Shown: positions 1 through 5,633 of the stretch, piece by piece
Layout of the letters: each line of letters starts with the position of its first letter
How positions within the stretch are numbered: position 1 is the first letter of the stretch
Assembly (NCBI GenBank): GCA_958426095.1
Contig: CATZYB010000124.1
Span: 1-7,848 of the forward strand
DNA length: 7,848 nt
From: an uncultured Lachnospiraceae bacterium
GTDB taxonomy: Bacteria > Bacillota > Clostridia > Lachnospirales > Lachnospiraceae
Direction: 5' to 3'
Program-made: the position numbers and the translations under genes
The notes under the pieces: model-generated
What the model was told of the DNA's origin: nothing
Databases searched by the model: none
What the model saw: the letters and a program-made list of their open reading frames with translations, nothing else

Positions 1-786
1 CCATGGTTCGCCATCATAGATTCCATCGTAAAGAGCCGCCATTTCCGCCACGCTGACCACGGCGGCCGTTGCCTTTTCCCGGCCAAGCACTTCTTTACAC
101 AGCATCTTTTCATTTCCGTTTGGATATTTCCGCTTCATAGACAACACCCAGATTGGACGCTGATTGCCCATATTTTTCCCGTATTTCTGCACGGTCCGCT
201 TCATTCGTGCCACAGCATCAAAAGCATCCTCATTAATACATATATATACGGTCTCTGCCTCTGCGGCCATCGCTCCCAAAATCGCTCCGATCACAATTTT
301 ACCCGGACTTTCCATCATCAGGCGGTATCCGGAAGTGATGTAAGGCTCATTGGCAAAGCCATTGACAATTAAAACCTCCGATTTCGGTAATCTTTTTTTC
401 GACAGACCAATCCTGTACATCGCCTGAGCCATGGCTTTTCTTCCAAAATCTACTGCAAAAGGATGCCACTCTCTGGCTTTTTCATTTTCCTTACGGATTT
501 TCACATAAGGTTCAAAAACCCCGGGAGCCCTTTGATAATCTGTTACTTCCTCCACATATCCGGCAATACTTGCATGAACACAGGCCTCATCCTCAGACCC
601 GGCCTCTCCGATGACCTGCCCACGGCAAACATATTCCCCCGGAAGCACTGTCGGCCGGCAGATAGCCTCTCCGTTCTGGCTCAGAGAAATACAGACCCGC
701 TCCGGCACGTACCCTTCAAAAGCTTTTTCCCGGGTCAATTGTTCCCATGCCTCTTCATATACATTTATTCCACGGCTTCTGCCCAT
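1..786 (-). CDS. RnfC-like electron-transfer protein, N-terminal part (cut by left edge)
   Basis: This open frame runs off the left edge; 262 residues are visible. The N-terminal part (residues about 32-82, with CRPTVLPGEY, CRGQVIGEAG and VHASIAGYVEEV) matches the barrel-sandwich domain that opens RnfC proteins. Residues 138-160 (LIVNGFANEPYITSGYRLMM) correspond to the RnfC stretch usually read as NGAECEPYLT-DYRLM, and YPNGNEKML (221-229) to the YPqGaEKqLI motif. RnfC is the peripheral NADH-side subunit of the ion-pumping Rnf complex; relatives PduS and PrdC serve other electron-transfer systems. Odd: the GGAGFPT glycine-rich FMN/NADH loop expected just before residue 138 is absent, replaced by a lysine- and arginine-containing stretch, so canonical NADH oxidation is doubtful. 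The Fe-S region would lie outside the window. ATG at 786 is chosen because GGAG sits 9 bases upstream; an in-frame ATG at 801 has no properly spaced site. A terminator separates it from fprA. No convincing promoter was seen. Confidence 0.8.
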   Translation of the reverse strand, partial: MGRSRGINVYEEAWEQLTREKAFEGYVPERVCISLSQNGEAICRPTVLPGEYVCRGQVIGEAGSEDEACVHASIAGYVEEVTDYQRAPGVFEPYVKIRKENEKAREWHPFAVDFGRKAMAQAMYRIGLSKKRLPKSEVLIVNGFANEPYITSGYRLMMESPGKIVIGAILGAMAAEAETVYICINEDAFDAVARMKRTVQKYGKNMGNQRPIWVLSMKRKYPNGNEKMLCKEVLGREKATAAVVSVAEMAALYDGIYDGEPW

Positions 787-846
787 GTTGTCACACTCCA
801 TCCTCAAAATTCTTAAATAGTATGTGTGCCGGACATTTGATTTATT

Positions 847-895
847 CGTAAAAATACCCGATATTCGTCCGTCGCTAAAACAGACAAATATCGGG
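847..895 (-). terminator. Rho-independent terminator after fprA
   Basis: On the minus strand a 15-bp stem (857-871 with 881-895, two G-T pairs) encloses a 9-base loop and is followed by TATTTTTACG. It lies 17 bases beyond the fprA stop codon, so it ends the rrf2/fusion/fprA unit and separates it from the RnfC-like gene downstream. Confidence 0.85.
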
Positions 896-912
896 CATTC
901 TCATTCAATTAT

Positions 913-2136
913 TTATTTTTTCTCTTCTTCTATAGATTCGATGATAGCATCTGCCAATACATCCAGCTCACTGGCCTTCTCAGCTTTCAATGCGGAAGCC
1001 AGAGACAGGCGGCTGCTCAGTACGGTCATATTCTTCATTTCATCCTGGATAAATTTCTCCATCAAGTCGCCGGACTTGCAGGCCCAGGAACCATTTTCCA
1101 CAATGGCAAAAGTTCTGTTCTGAAGATTCAGCGCCTTCATATCCATCAGGTAATTGTGCATTACCGGATAAATACCCAGATTATAAGTCACGCTGGCAAG
1201 AACGATATGACTCAGACGGAAGGTCTCGGAAATCAGGTAAGACACATGAGTATTAGATACGTCGTACATAACCACATTGGTCATACCCTTTTCGCAGAGC
1301 TTCGACGCCAAGGCCTGAGCTGCTGCTTCTGTATTTCCATACATAGATGCGTAAGCGATCATAACGCCCTTTTCTTCCGGCTCATAAGTACTCCAGTGCT
1401 GATATTTATCAAGAAGATATCCAAAATCCGAACGCCATACCGGACCATGAAGCGGACAGATGAATTTAATATCATTGACAATGCCTGCAGCTTTCTTTAA
1501 GAGAAGCTGTACATGCGGACCATATTTACCAACGATATTTGTATAATAACGTCTTGCATGATCGATCCAGTCACGGTCAAAGTTCACTTCATCATTAAAC
1601 AGCTTGCCATCCAAAGCTCCAAAGGAGCCAAAGGCATCGGCTGCAAATAAAACGCCATCGGTCACATCAAAGGTCACCATAGCCTCCGGCCAGTGTACCA
1701 TCGGCGCCGCCACGAAGGTCACCGTATGTTTTCCAAAACAACGTGTATCTCCTTCTTTGACCTCATCCAGAGTATGTCCATCCACATGGAAATCAAACTG
1801 GCGCATGAGCATAAAAGCCTTTTCCGTACTGATGATCGTCACATTCGGATAACGGAGGAGCACTTCTTCGATAGAAGCCCCATGATCCGGTTCCATATGG
1901 TTGATGACCATATAATCCAGCGGACGGCCATTAAGGACATGTTCCAGATTTTCAAGGAACTGACGGCAGGAGGACCAGTCGATCGTATCAAAAAGGACGG
2001 TCTTTTCATCCATCAGAACATAAGCATTATAGGAAACCCCTTCCGGGATCGGATGAATATTTTCAAATAAAGACAAACGATGGTCATTGGCACCAATCCA
2101 ATATAAATCTTCCGTTACATTTCTCACACAATACAT
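913..2136 (-). CDS. fprA: A-type flavodiiron protein (O2/NO reductase)
   Basis: 407 residues, the full length of a class A flavodiiron protein. The N-terminal metallo-beta-lactamase-like domain (about 1-250) shows the diiron ligands: H80, E82 and D84 in HMEPDH, H148 in MVHWPEA, D167 in AADAFG and H230 in PLHGPVW. The C-terminal flavodoxin domain (about 255-400) has the FMN phosphate loop SMYGNTE (264-270) and a second FMN loop near TYNLGIYP. This family is cytoplasmic and reduces O2 to water or NO to N2O, usually with electrons from rubredoxin. There is no rubredoxin domain in this protein, but the gene 11 bases upstream ends in one, so the two products are likely partners. The start is supported by GGAGG (2144-2148), 7 bases before the ATG and overlapping the upstream stop codon, which suggests translational coupling. 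It is the last gene of the unit. Whether O2 or NO is the preferred substrate cannot be told from sequence. Confidence 0.97.
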   Translation of the reverse strand: MYCVRNVTEDLYWIGANDHRLSLFENIHPIPEGVSYNAYVLMDEKTVLFDTIDWSSCRQFLENLEHVLNGRPLDYMVINHMEPDHGASIEEVLLRYPNVTIISTEKAFMLMRQFDFHVDGHTLDEVKEGDTRCFGKHTVTFVAAPMVHWPEAMVTFDVTDGVLFAADAFGSFGALDGKLFNDEVNFDRDWIDHARRYYTNIVGKYGPHVQLLLKKAAGIVNDIKFICPLHGPVWRSDFGYLLDKYQHWSTYEPEEKGVMIAYASMYGNTEAAAQALASKLCEKGMTNVVMYDVSNTHVSYLISETFRLSHIVLASVTYNLGIYPVMHNYLMDMKALNLQNRTFAIVENGSWACKSGDLMEKFIQDEMKNMTVLSSRLSLASALKAEKASELDVLADAIIESIEEEKK

Positions 2137-2147
2137 GACTCTTCCTC

Positions 2148-4067
2148 CTATTCTTCAATAAACTGCTCTTTTCCTTCACCACATTCCGGGCAAACCCACT
2201 CTTCCGGCAGTTTTTCAAATAATGTTCCCGGGAATACTTCACTGTCCTCGTCACCGATCTCCGGATTATATTCATAACCGCAGCCGCTGCAGATATAACT
2301 CTTTCCAATTGGTTCCGGCTTCGGCGGTGTCGGACGTTTCATCTTGATCATCGGTACCGGCGCCGGCTGTTTCGGCTCTCCGTTATCCAATGCCTTTGTC
2401 AATAACGGAAGGATCTCCATCACATCGCCGACAATACCATAGTCACAGTTTTTGAAAATCGGCGCATTACCGTTTTTATTGATCGCCACAATTGTTGAAG
2501 CGTCCTTGATTCCTTTCAAATGCTGGCTGGCCCCGGAAATACCACAGGCAATATAGAGATTACCAAGGAATTTCTGTCCGGACATACCTACATAACGATT
2601 CATCGGAACATATTTCAATGTCTCGGCTACCGGACGGGAAGAACCGATCGCAGCTCCGGCCGCTGCTGCCAGATTTTCAATAAGTTTCATATTTTTCTTT
2701 TCTCCGATACCCTTTCCGGCACTGACAACACGTTCCGCCTGGGTGATCGGTGTATCAATCGCAATACCAACAGTAAAGTCATATCCGTCTTTCTTCAGGC
2801 TTTCCACCAGAGCATCCACTCTTTCTTCGGCACTGCCGCTCTTGAAAATCATTTTCTTACGGATACCTGTTACAGCCGGCTTCTTAGCCACGCTGCGGCT
2901 GCCGCCGCCGGAAGAAGATTTTGGTAATCTTCCGATTAAATGGGAAGCAATAACAACTCTCTGAATTTCGTTGGTTCCTTCATAGATGGTTGTGATCTTG
3001 GCGTCTCTGTAAGCCCGTTCAACTTCCATACCTTTTAAGAAGCCGCTGCCGCCGAAAATCTGAAGGGCATCGTTTGTAACTTCCAAAGCGATGTCCGAAG
3101 CATACATTTTTGCCATAGCCGCTTCCATCGCATAAGGTTCATGATGCTCTTTTAATTCAGCCGCACTGTAAATAAGGAACCGGGCGCAGCGAAGCTTTGT
3201 CGCCATATCGGCCAATTTAAAGGAAATCGTCTGCTGCTGGCAGATTGGTTTGCCAAACTGTTCTCTTTCTTTGGAATATTCCAGTGCACTCTCGAAAGCG
3301 CCCTGAGCAATACCAAGCGCCTGGGAAGCAATACCGATACGTCCGCCGTCCAGAGTTGCCATGGCAATCTTAAAGCCATCGCCTTCTTTTCCAAGAAGAT
3401 TTTCCTTCGGAACTTTCACATCATTAAAAATCAATTCAGCCGTGGAGGAAGAGCGAATACCCATCTTGTCATAATGATCGCCGAACTCGAAGCCTTCCCA
3501 GCCTTTTTCTACGATAAATGCGGAAATGCCTTTTGTTCCGATATCCGGTGTCGTTACAGCAAATACAACATATGTATCAGCCTTCGGTGCATTAGTAATG
3601 AAGATTTTACCGCCATTGAGCAAATAATAATCGCCCTTTAAAACGGCCGTTGTTTCAGTACCGCCGGCATCCGATCCCGCATTCGGCTCAGTCAGACCAA
3701 AAGCACCGATTTTTTCTCCTTTAGCCAAAGGCACCAGATATTTCTGTTTCTGTTCTTCCGTACCATACTGGAAAATCGGCCAGCTTCCAAGTGAAACGTG
3801 CGCGGAAAGGATAACGCCCGTGCCGCCGTCTACTCTGGACAATTCCTCTACTGCAATCGCATAACTCATAACATCAAGACCTGCACCGCCGTATTCCTTT
3901 GGATACGGAATGCCCATCAGTCCCATTTCTCCCATTTTCTTTACTGCATCCATAGGAAATTCATTGTTCTGATCCAACATAAAAGCAATTGGTTTAACCT
4001 CTTCTTCTGCAAACTTCCGAATCACCTGACGGAATTCCTCATGAGCCTTTGTCGTTTTGAAATACAT
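2148..4067 (-). CDS. Acyl-CoA dehydrogenase / ETF-alpha FAD domain / rubredoxin fusion protein
   Basis: 639 residues against about 380 for an ordinary short-chain acyl-CoA dehydrogenase. Residues 1-380 are a complete dehydrogenase: FAD/substrate motif AFGLTEPNAGSD (122-133), C-terminal motif IYEGTNEIQR with the likely catalytic base E363, as in butyryl-CoA dehydrogenases. After a Ser/Gly linker, residues about 400-560 match only the C-terminal FAD domain of ETF-alpha: VVSAGKGIG, SSRPVAE, VGMSGQ, ACGISGASQH, NAPIF and DYGIVGD. The ETF-alpha N-terminal domain is missing and no ETF-beta gene is in the window. A proline-rich linker (about 563-589) leads to a full rubredoxin (590-639) with C593, C596, C626 and C629 in CSGCGY and CPECG. 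Predicted path: acyl-CoA to dehydrogenase FAD, to ETF FAD, to the rubredoxin iron, probably then to FprA. The substrate is unknown; a short-chain acyl-CoA is inferred. The frame is open up to 4178, but ATG at 4067 is chosen for its strong ribosome binding site and because homology begins there. Confidence 0.95.
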   Translation of the reverse strand: MYFKTTKAHEEFRQVIRKFAEEEVKPIAFMLDQNNEFPMDAVKKMGEMGLMGIPYPKEYGGAGLDVMSYAIAVEELSRVDGGTGVILSAHVSLGSWPIFQYGTEEQKQKYLVPLAKGEKIGAFGLTEPNAGSDAGGTETTAVLKGDYYLLNGGKIFITNAPKADTYVVFAVTTPDIGTKGISAFIVEKGWEGFEFGDHYDKMGIRSSSTAELIFNDVKVPKENLLGKEGDGFKIAMATLDGGRIGIASQALGIAQGAFESALEYSKEREQFGKPICQQQTISFKLADMATKLRCARFLIYSAAELKEHHEPYAMEAAMAKMYASDIALEVTNDALQIFGGSGFLKGMEVERAYRDAKITTIYEGTNEIQRVVIASHLIGRLPKSSSGGGSRSVAKKPAVTGIRKKMIFKSGSAEERVDALVESLKKDGYDFTVGIAIDTPITQAERVVSAGKGIGEKKNMKLIENLAAAAGAAIGSSRPVAETLKYVPMNRYVGMSGQKFLGNLYIACGISGASQHLKGIKDASTIVAINKNGNAPIFKNCDYGIVGDVMEILPLLTKALDNGEPKQPAPVPMIKMKRPTPPKPEPIGKSYICSGCGYEYNPEIGDEDSEVFPGTLFEKLPEEWVCPECGEGKEQFIEE

Positions 4068-4074
4068 CGCTACT

Positions 4075-4079
4075 CCTCC
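4075..4079 (-). promoter_or_regulatory. Ribosome binding site deciding the fusion gene start
   Basis: GGAGG on the minus strand lies 7 bases before the ATG at 4067. It rules out the 37-codon upstream extension to 4178, which would place the start inside the end of the regulator gene and resembles no protein. Confidence 0.9.
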
Positions 4080-4094
4080 TTTTTTAAGCTGATT

Positions 4095-4119
4095 TAAACT
4101 CGATAATTTTTGTCCACTT
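4095..4119 (-). promoter_or_regulatory. Operator-like site in the leader of the fusion gene
   Basis: These 25 bases match the operator/promoter region of the Rrf2 gene (4625-4649) at 19 of 25 positions without gaps. Shared blocks include AAACT, GATAA and TTTGTC (plus strand). It retains a -35-like TGGACA (minus strand, 4111-4116) but no good -10 at the right distance, so it looks like a binding site rather than a second promoter. Inferred to be bound by the adjacent Rrf2 regulator. Confidence 0.55.
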
Positions 4120-4148
4120 TTGTTGTATAAAAGAGAACCCGTTCTGAG

Positions 4149-4178
4149 ACTATATTTCCGAACTTTCTTCACGTCCAA
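4149..4178 (-). promoter_or_regulatory. Possible internal promoter for the fusion gene and fprA
   Basis: TTGGAC (4173-4178) and TATAGT (4149-4154) on the minus strand are 18 bases apart, just after the regulator's stop codon. Transcription starting near 4142 would give a leader of about 75 bases holding the operator-like site at 4095-4119. The -35 is imperfect; read-through from the rrf2 promoter is an alternative or addition. Confidence 0.35.
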
Positions 4179-4179
4179 T

Positions 4180-4584
4180 TCAAATGCCCATCATATCGGC
4201 AAGGGTATGTTTTTTTAGTTCTTCATCCAGTGCCTTCTGGATACCGGCCAGATTATCATGAATCATACAGCAGTTATGATTCCGAAGCCGCCTGGGGCAC
4301 TCATACTCCGACTGCATGCAGGCCGAAATCTGTGTACCGCTTTCCATCGCCTGCATTAAATCATAAAGTGTTACCTGTTTCAAATCACAATCAAGCCGAC
4401 ATCCGCCGCCATTGCCACGGATGATCTCCACCATTCCGGCCCTGGCCAGCTTTTTTAAAATCTTGTATCCAAATTGCTGAGGCGCCAGTTCCCGGCTGCA
4501 TATGTCATTCATCGTCATCTGCTCTCCGGACGCCAATGCCGAAAGCATTCTCAGTGAATAATCCATTTCCTTCGTGATCAGCAT
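4180..4584 (-). CDS. Rrf2-family transcriptional regulator, probably Fe-S containing
   Basis: 134 residues, the normal Rrf2 length. It starts with MLITKEMDYSLRML, typical of the family, then a winged helix-turn-helix (about 8-65) with the wing RGNGGGCRL (56-64) where most members have RGxxGGYxL. The dimerisation and cluster-binding region follows. Cysteines fall at 29, 62, 66, 89, 96, 105 and 106; C89, C96 and C105/C106 lie where IscR and NsrR carry their three cluster ligands, but with wider spacing. Relatives sense iron-sulfur status, NO, oxidative stress or cysteine. Sitting in front of a flavodiiron-protein gene, an O2 or NO sensing role is reasonable but inferred. ATG at 4584 is preferred over the GTG at 4593 because AGGG lies 10 bases before it and family similarity begins there. 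Its promoter carries overlapping palindromes, so autoregulation is likely. It leads the fusion gene, 112 bases downstream. Confidence 0.93.
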   Translation of the reverse strand: MLITKEMDYSLRMLSALASGEQMTMNDICSRELAPQQFGYKILKKLARAGMVEIIRGNGGGCRLDCDLKQVTLYDLMQAMESGTQISACMQSEYECPRRLRNHNCCMIHDNLAGIQKALDEELKKHTLADMMGI

Positions 4585-4617
4585 ATTGTACACACCCTGT
4601 TCATCTTTTATGCTCTT

Positions 4618-4646
4618 ATATTATCAAACTTGATAAAATTTGTCAA
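4618..4646 (-). promoter_or_regulatory. Promoter of the rrf2 regulator and probably the whole unit
   Basis: On the minus strand a perfect -35 TTGACA (4641-4646), a 17-base spacer and TAATAT (4618-4623). Transcription would start near 4611, about 27 bases before the ATG. The whole promoter lies inside the operator dyads, the layout of a repressed promoter. Confidence 0.8.
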
Positions 4647-4649
4647 GTT
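4621..4649. promoter_or_regulatory. Overlapping palindromic operator, probable Rrf2 site
   Basis: Two dyads share a half-site. Dyad one (4621-4636) is TTATCAA, AC, TTGATAA: perfect 7-bp arms. Dyad two (4627-4649) has perfect 7-bp arms AACTTGA and TCAAGTT with a 9-base spacer. Together they cover the -35, the spacer and part of the -10. Binding by the adjacent Rrf2 protein is inferred from position and symmetry. Confidence 0.7.
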
Positions 4650-4671
4650 AAATTCTGATTTTTATTAAAAT

Positions 4672-4717
4672 CATGCAAAAAATAAAAAGAAGTCTGTTTT
4701 TATTTTCAGACTTCTTT
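4672..4717 (-). terminator. Rho-independent terminator after the DegV gene
   Basis: On the minus strand an 11-bp perfect stem (4686-4696 with 4707-4717) closes a 10-base A-rich loop and is followed by a T-rich run, TTTTTATTTTTT counting the last stem bases. It ends 11 bases beyond the degV stop codon and insulates the rrf2 promoter from read-through. Confidence 0.9.
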
Positions 4718-4728
4718 CAACATATCCA

Positions 4729-5568
4729 CTAAAATGCAATAACAACACCGCCGTCATTGGCATACAGTGTCCCTACTCCGGCTGTATCTGCAATGATTAT
4801 CTGCTTAAACGGATAACGCTTTTCTATCTCCGATTTAACGAACTGGGCCCGTTCCGGACAGTTACAATGAGAAATACCAAAAATCCGGTTTTCATAATCA
4901 GAGACCCGGCTTCCGACCTCTTCGATCATCTTCTTTAACGCCTTCTTTGTTCCACGCCCTATGGCACACTGTTCTATAGTCCCCTCCGGCGTTCCCATCA
5001 TTACCGGCTTAATATTCAACACACTGACAAGGGCCGCTTTCATTCCGGTCAGCCGGCCATTTTTGCGAAGTGTTTCAAGATTTTCCAAAACAAACAAAGT
5101 TTCCCGCTGACGAATATATTCTTCGACCTGGGCCACGATTTCCTCAAAGGATGCACCTTTTTCTGCACACTCCTGAATCTTTAAGGCGACAAGGGTCTCT
5201 CCGATACAGGCAGAACGGGAATTAAATACATAAACTTTTTTGTTCGGGAATTCTTCTTCCACCAGCCGTTGGCCAAGTACGGCACTGTTATAGGAACCGC
5301 TCAATTCTGCAGACAAAGTCACACAAAAGGCCGCTACCTCATCTTCGCCAAAGGCTTTCTTATACTCTTCCGGTGACGGACAACTGGATTTCGGACATCC
5401 TTCATAATCAGCCACAGCCTTGATAAACTTTTTCTGGTCAAAGGAATCGTCATCAATAAAGTCCACACCATCCACCTGCAGCGTCAAAGAAACAATCTTG
5501 ATCTTTCCTTCCTTTTTCATCTCCGGCGTCAAATCCAGGCAGCTGTCACCAATAATGCGATACTCCAT
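4729..5568 (-). CDS. DegV family (FakB-like) fatty-acid-binding protein
   Basis: 279 residues, full length for the family. Recognisable blocks in order: GDSCLDLTPE (7-16), SSCPSPEEY (61-69), LSAELSGSYNSA (85-96), FNSRSACIGE (115-124), LENLETLRKNGRLTG (161-175), the LNIKPVM segment (184-190) and GISHCNC (231-237), ending in GVGTLYANDGGVVIAF. DegV proteins bind one fatty acid in a deep pocket; in the Fak system they present it to the kinase FakA for phosphorylation. No FakA/DAK-type kinase gene is in the window, so a phospholipid-synthesis role is inferred from family only. No signal peptide or membrane segment is seen. The frame extends five codons further to a GTG at 5583, but ATG at 5568 has GGAGG (5577-5581) 8 bases upstream and is the better start. 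It is a single-gene unit with its own promoter and terminator. Confidence 0.94.
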   Translation of the reverse strand: MEYRIIGDSCLDLTPEMKKEGKIKIVSLTLQVDGVDFIDDDSFDQKKFIKAVADYEGCPKSSCPSPEEYKKAFGEDEVAAFCVTLSAELSGSYNSAVLGQRLVEEEFPNKKVYVFNSRSACIGETLVALKIQECAEKGASFEEIVAQVEEYIRQRETLFVLENLETLRKNGRLTGMKAALVSVLNIKPVMMGTPEGTIEQCAIGRGTKKALKKMIEEVGSRVSDYENRIFGISHCNCPERAQFVKSEIEKRYPFKQIIIADTAGVGTLYANDGGVVIAF

Positions 5569-5604
5569 TTTTATTTCCTCCACACATAGTTTTCATTACT
5601 ACTA

Positions 5605-5633
5605 ATCATAGCATAGAACAAGACCTACTTCAA
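5605..5633 (-). promoter_or_regulatory. Promoter of the DegV gene (extended -10)
   Basis: On the minus strand TTGAAG (5628-5633), a 17-base spacer and TATGAT (5605-5610), preceded by TG one base away (TGCTATGAT), an extended -10. The -35 overlaps the last codons of the upstream regulator gene. No terminator was seen between that gene and degV, so some read-through is possible. Confidence 0.65.

Noticed and set aside
802..846. Possible promoter for the RnfC-like gene (TACTAT around 823).
   Set aside because: Weak -10 and no -35 at a suitable distance; not strong enough to list.
463..1123. Several plus-strand open frames of 60-120 codons.
   Set aside because: They lie opposite the RnfC-like and fprA genes or across the terminator, have no ribosome binding sites and resemble nothing.
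1156..2070. Plus-strand frames opposite fprA.
   Set aside because: They are antisense shadows of a well-recognised gene.
4134..4145. Small palindrome AGAACCCGTTCT in the leader of the fusion gene.
   Set aside because: Arms of only 5 bp, no run of T after it and no second copy; expected by chance.
4068..4178. 37-codon N-terminal extension of the acyl-CoA dehydrogenase frame.
   Set aside because: It has no ribosome binding site, no resemblance to the family, and a strong GGAGG stands before the ATG at 4067. The stretch is leader DNA with regulatory sites.
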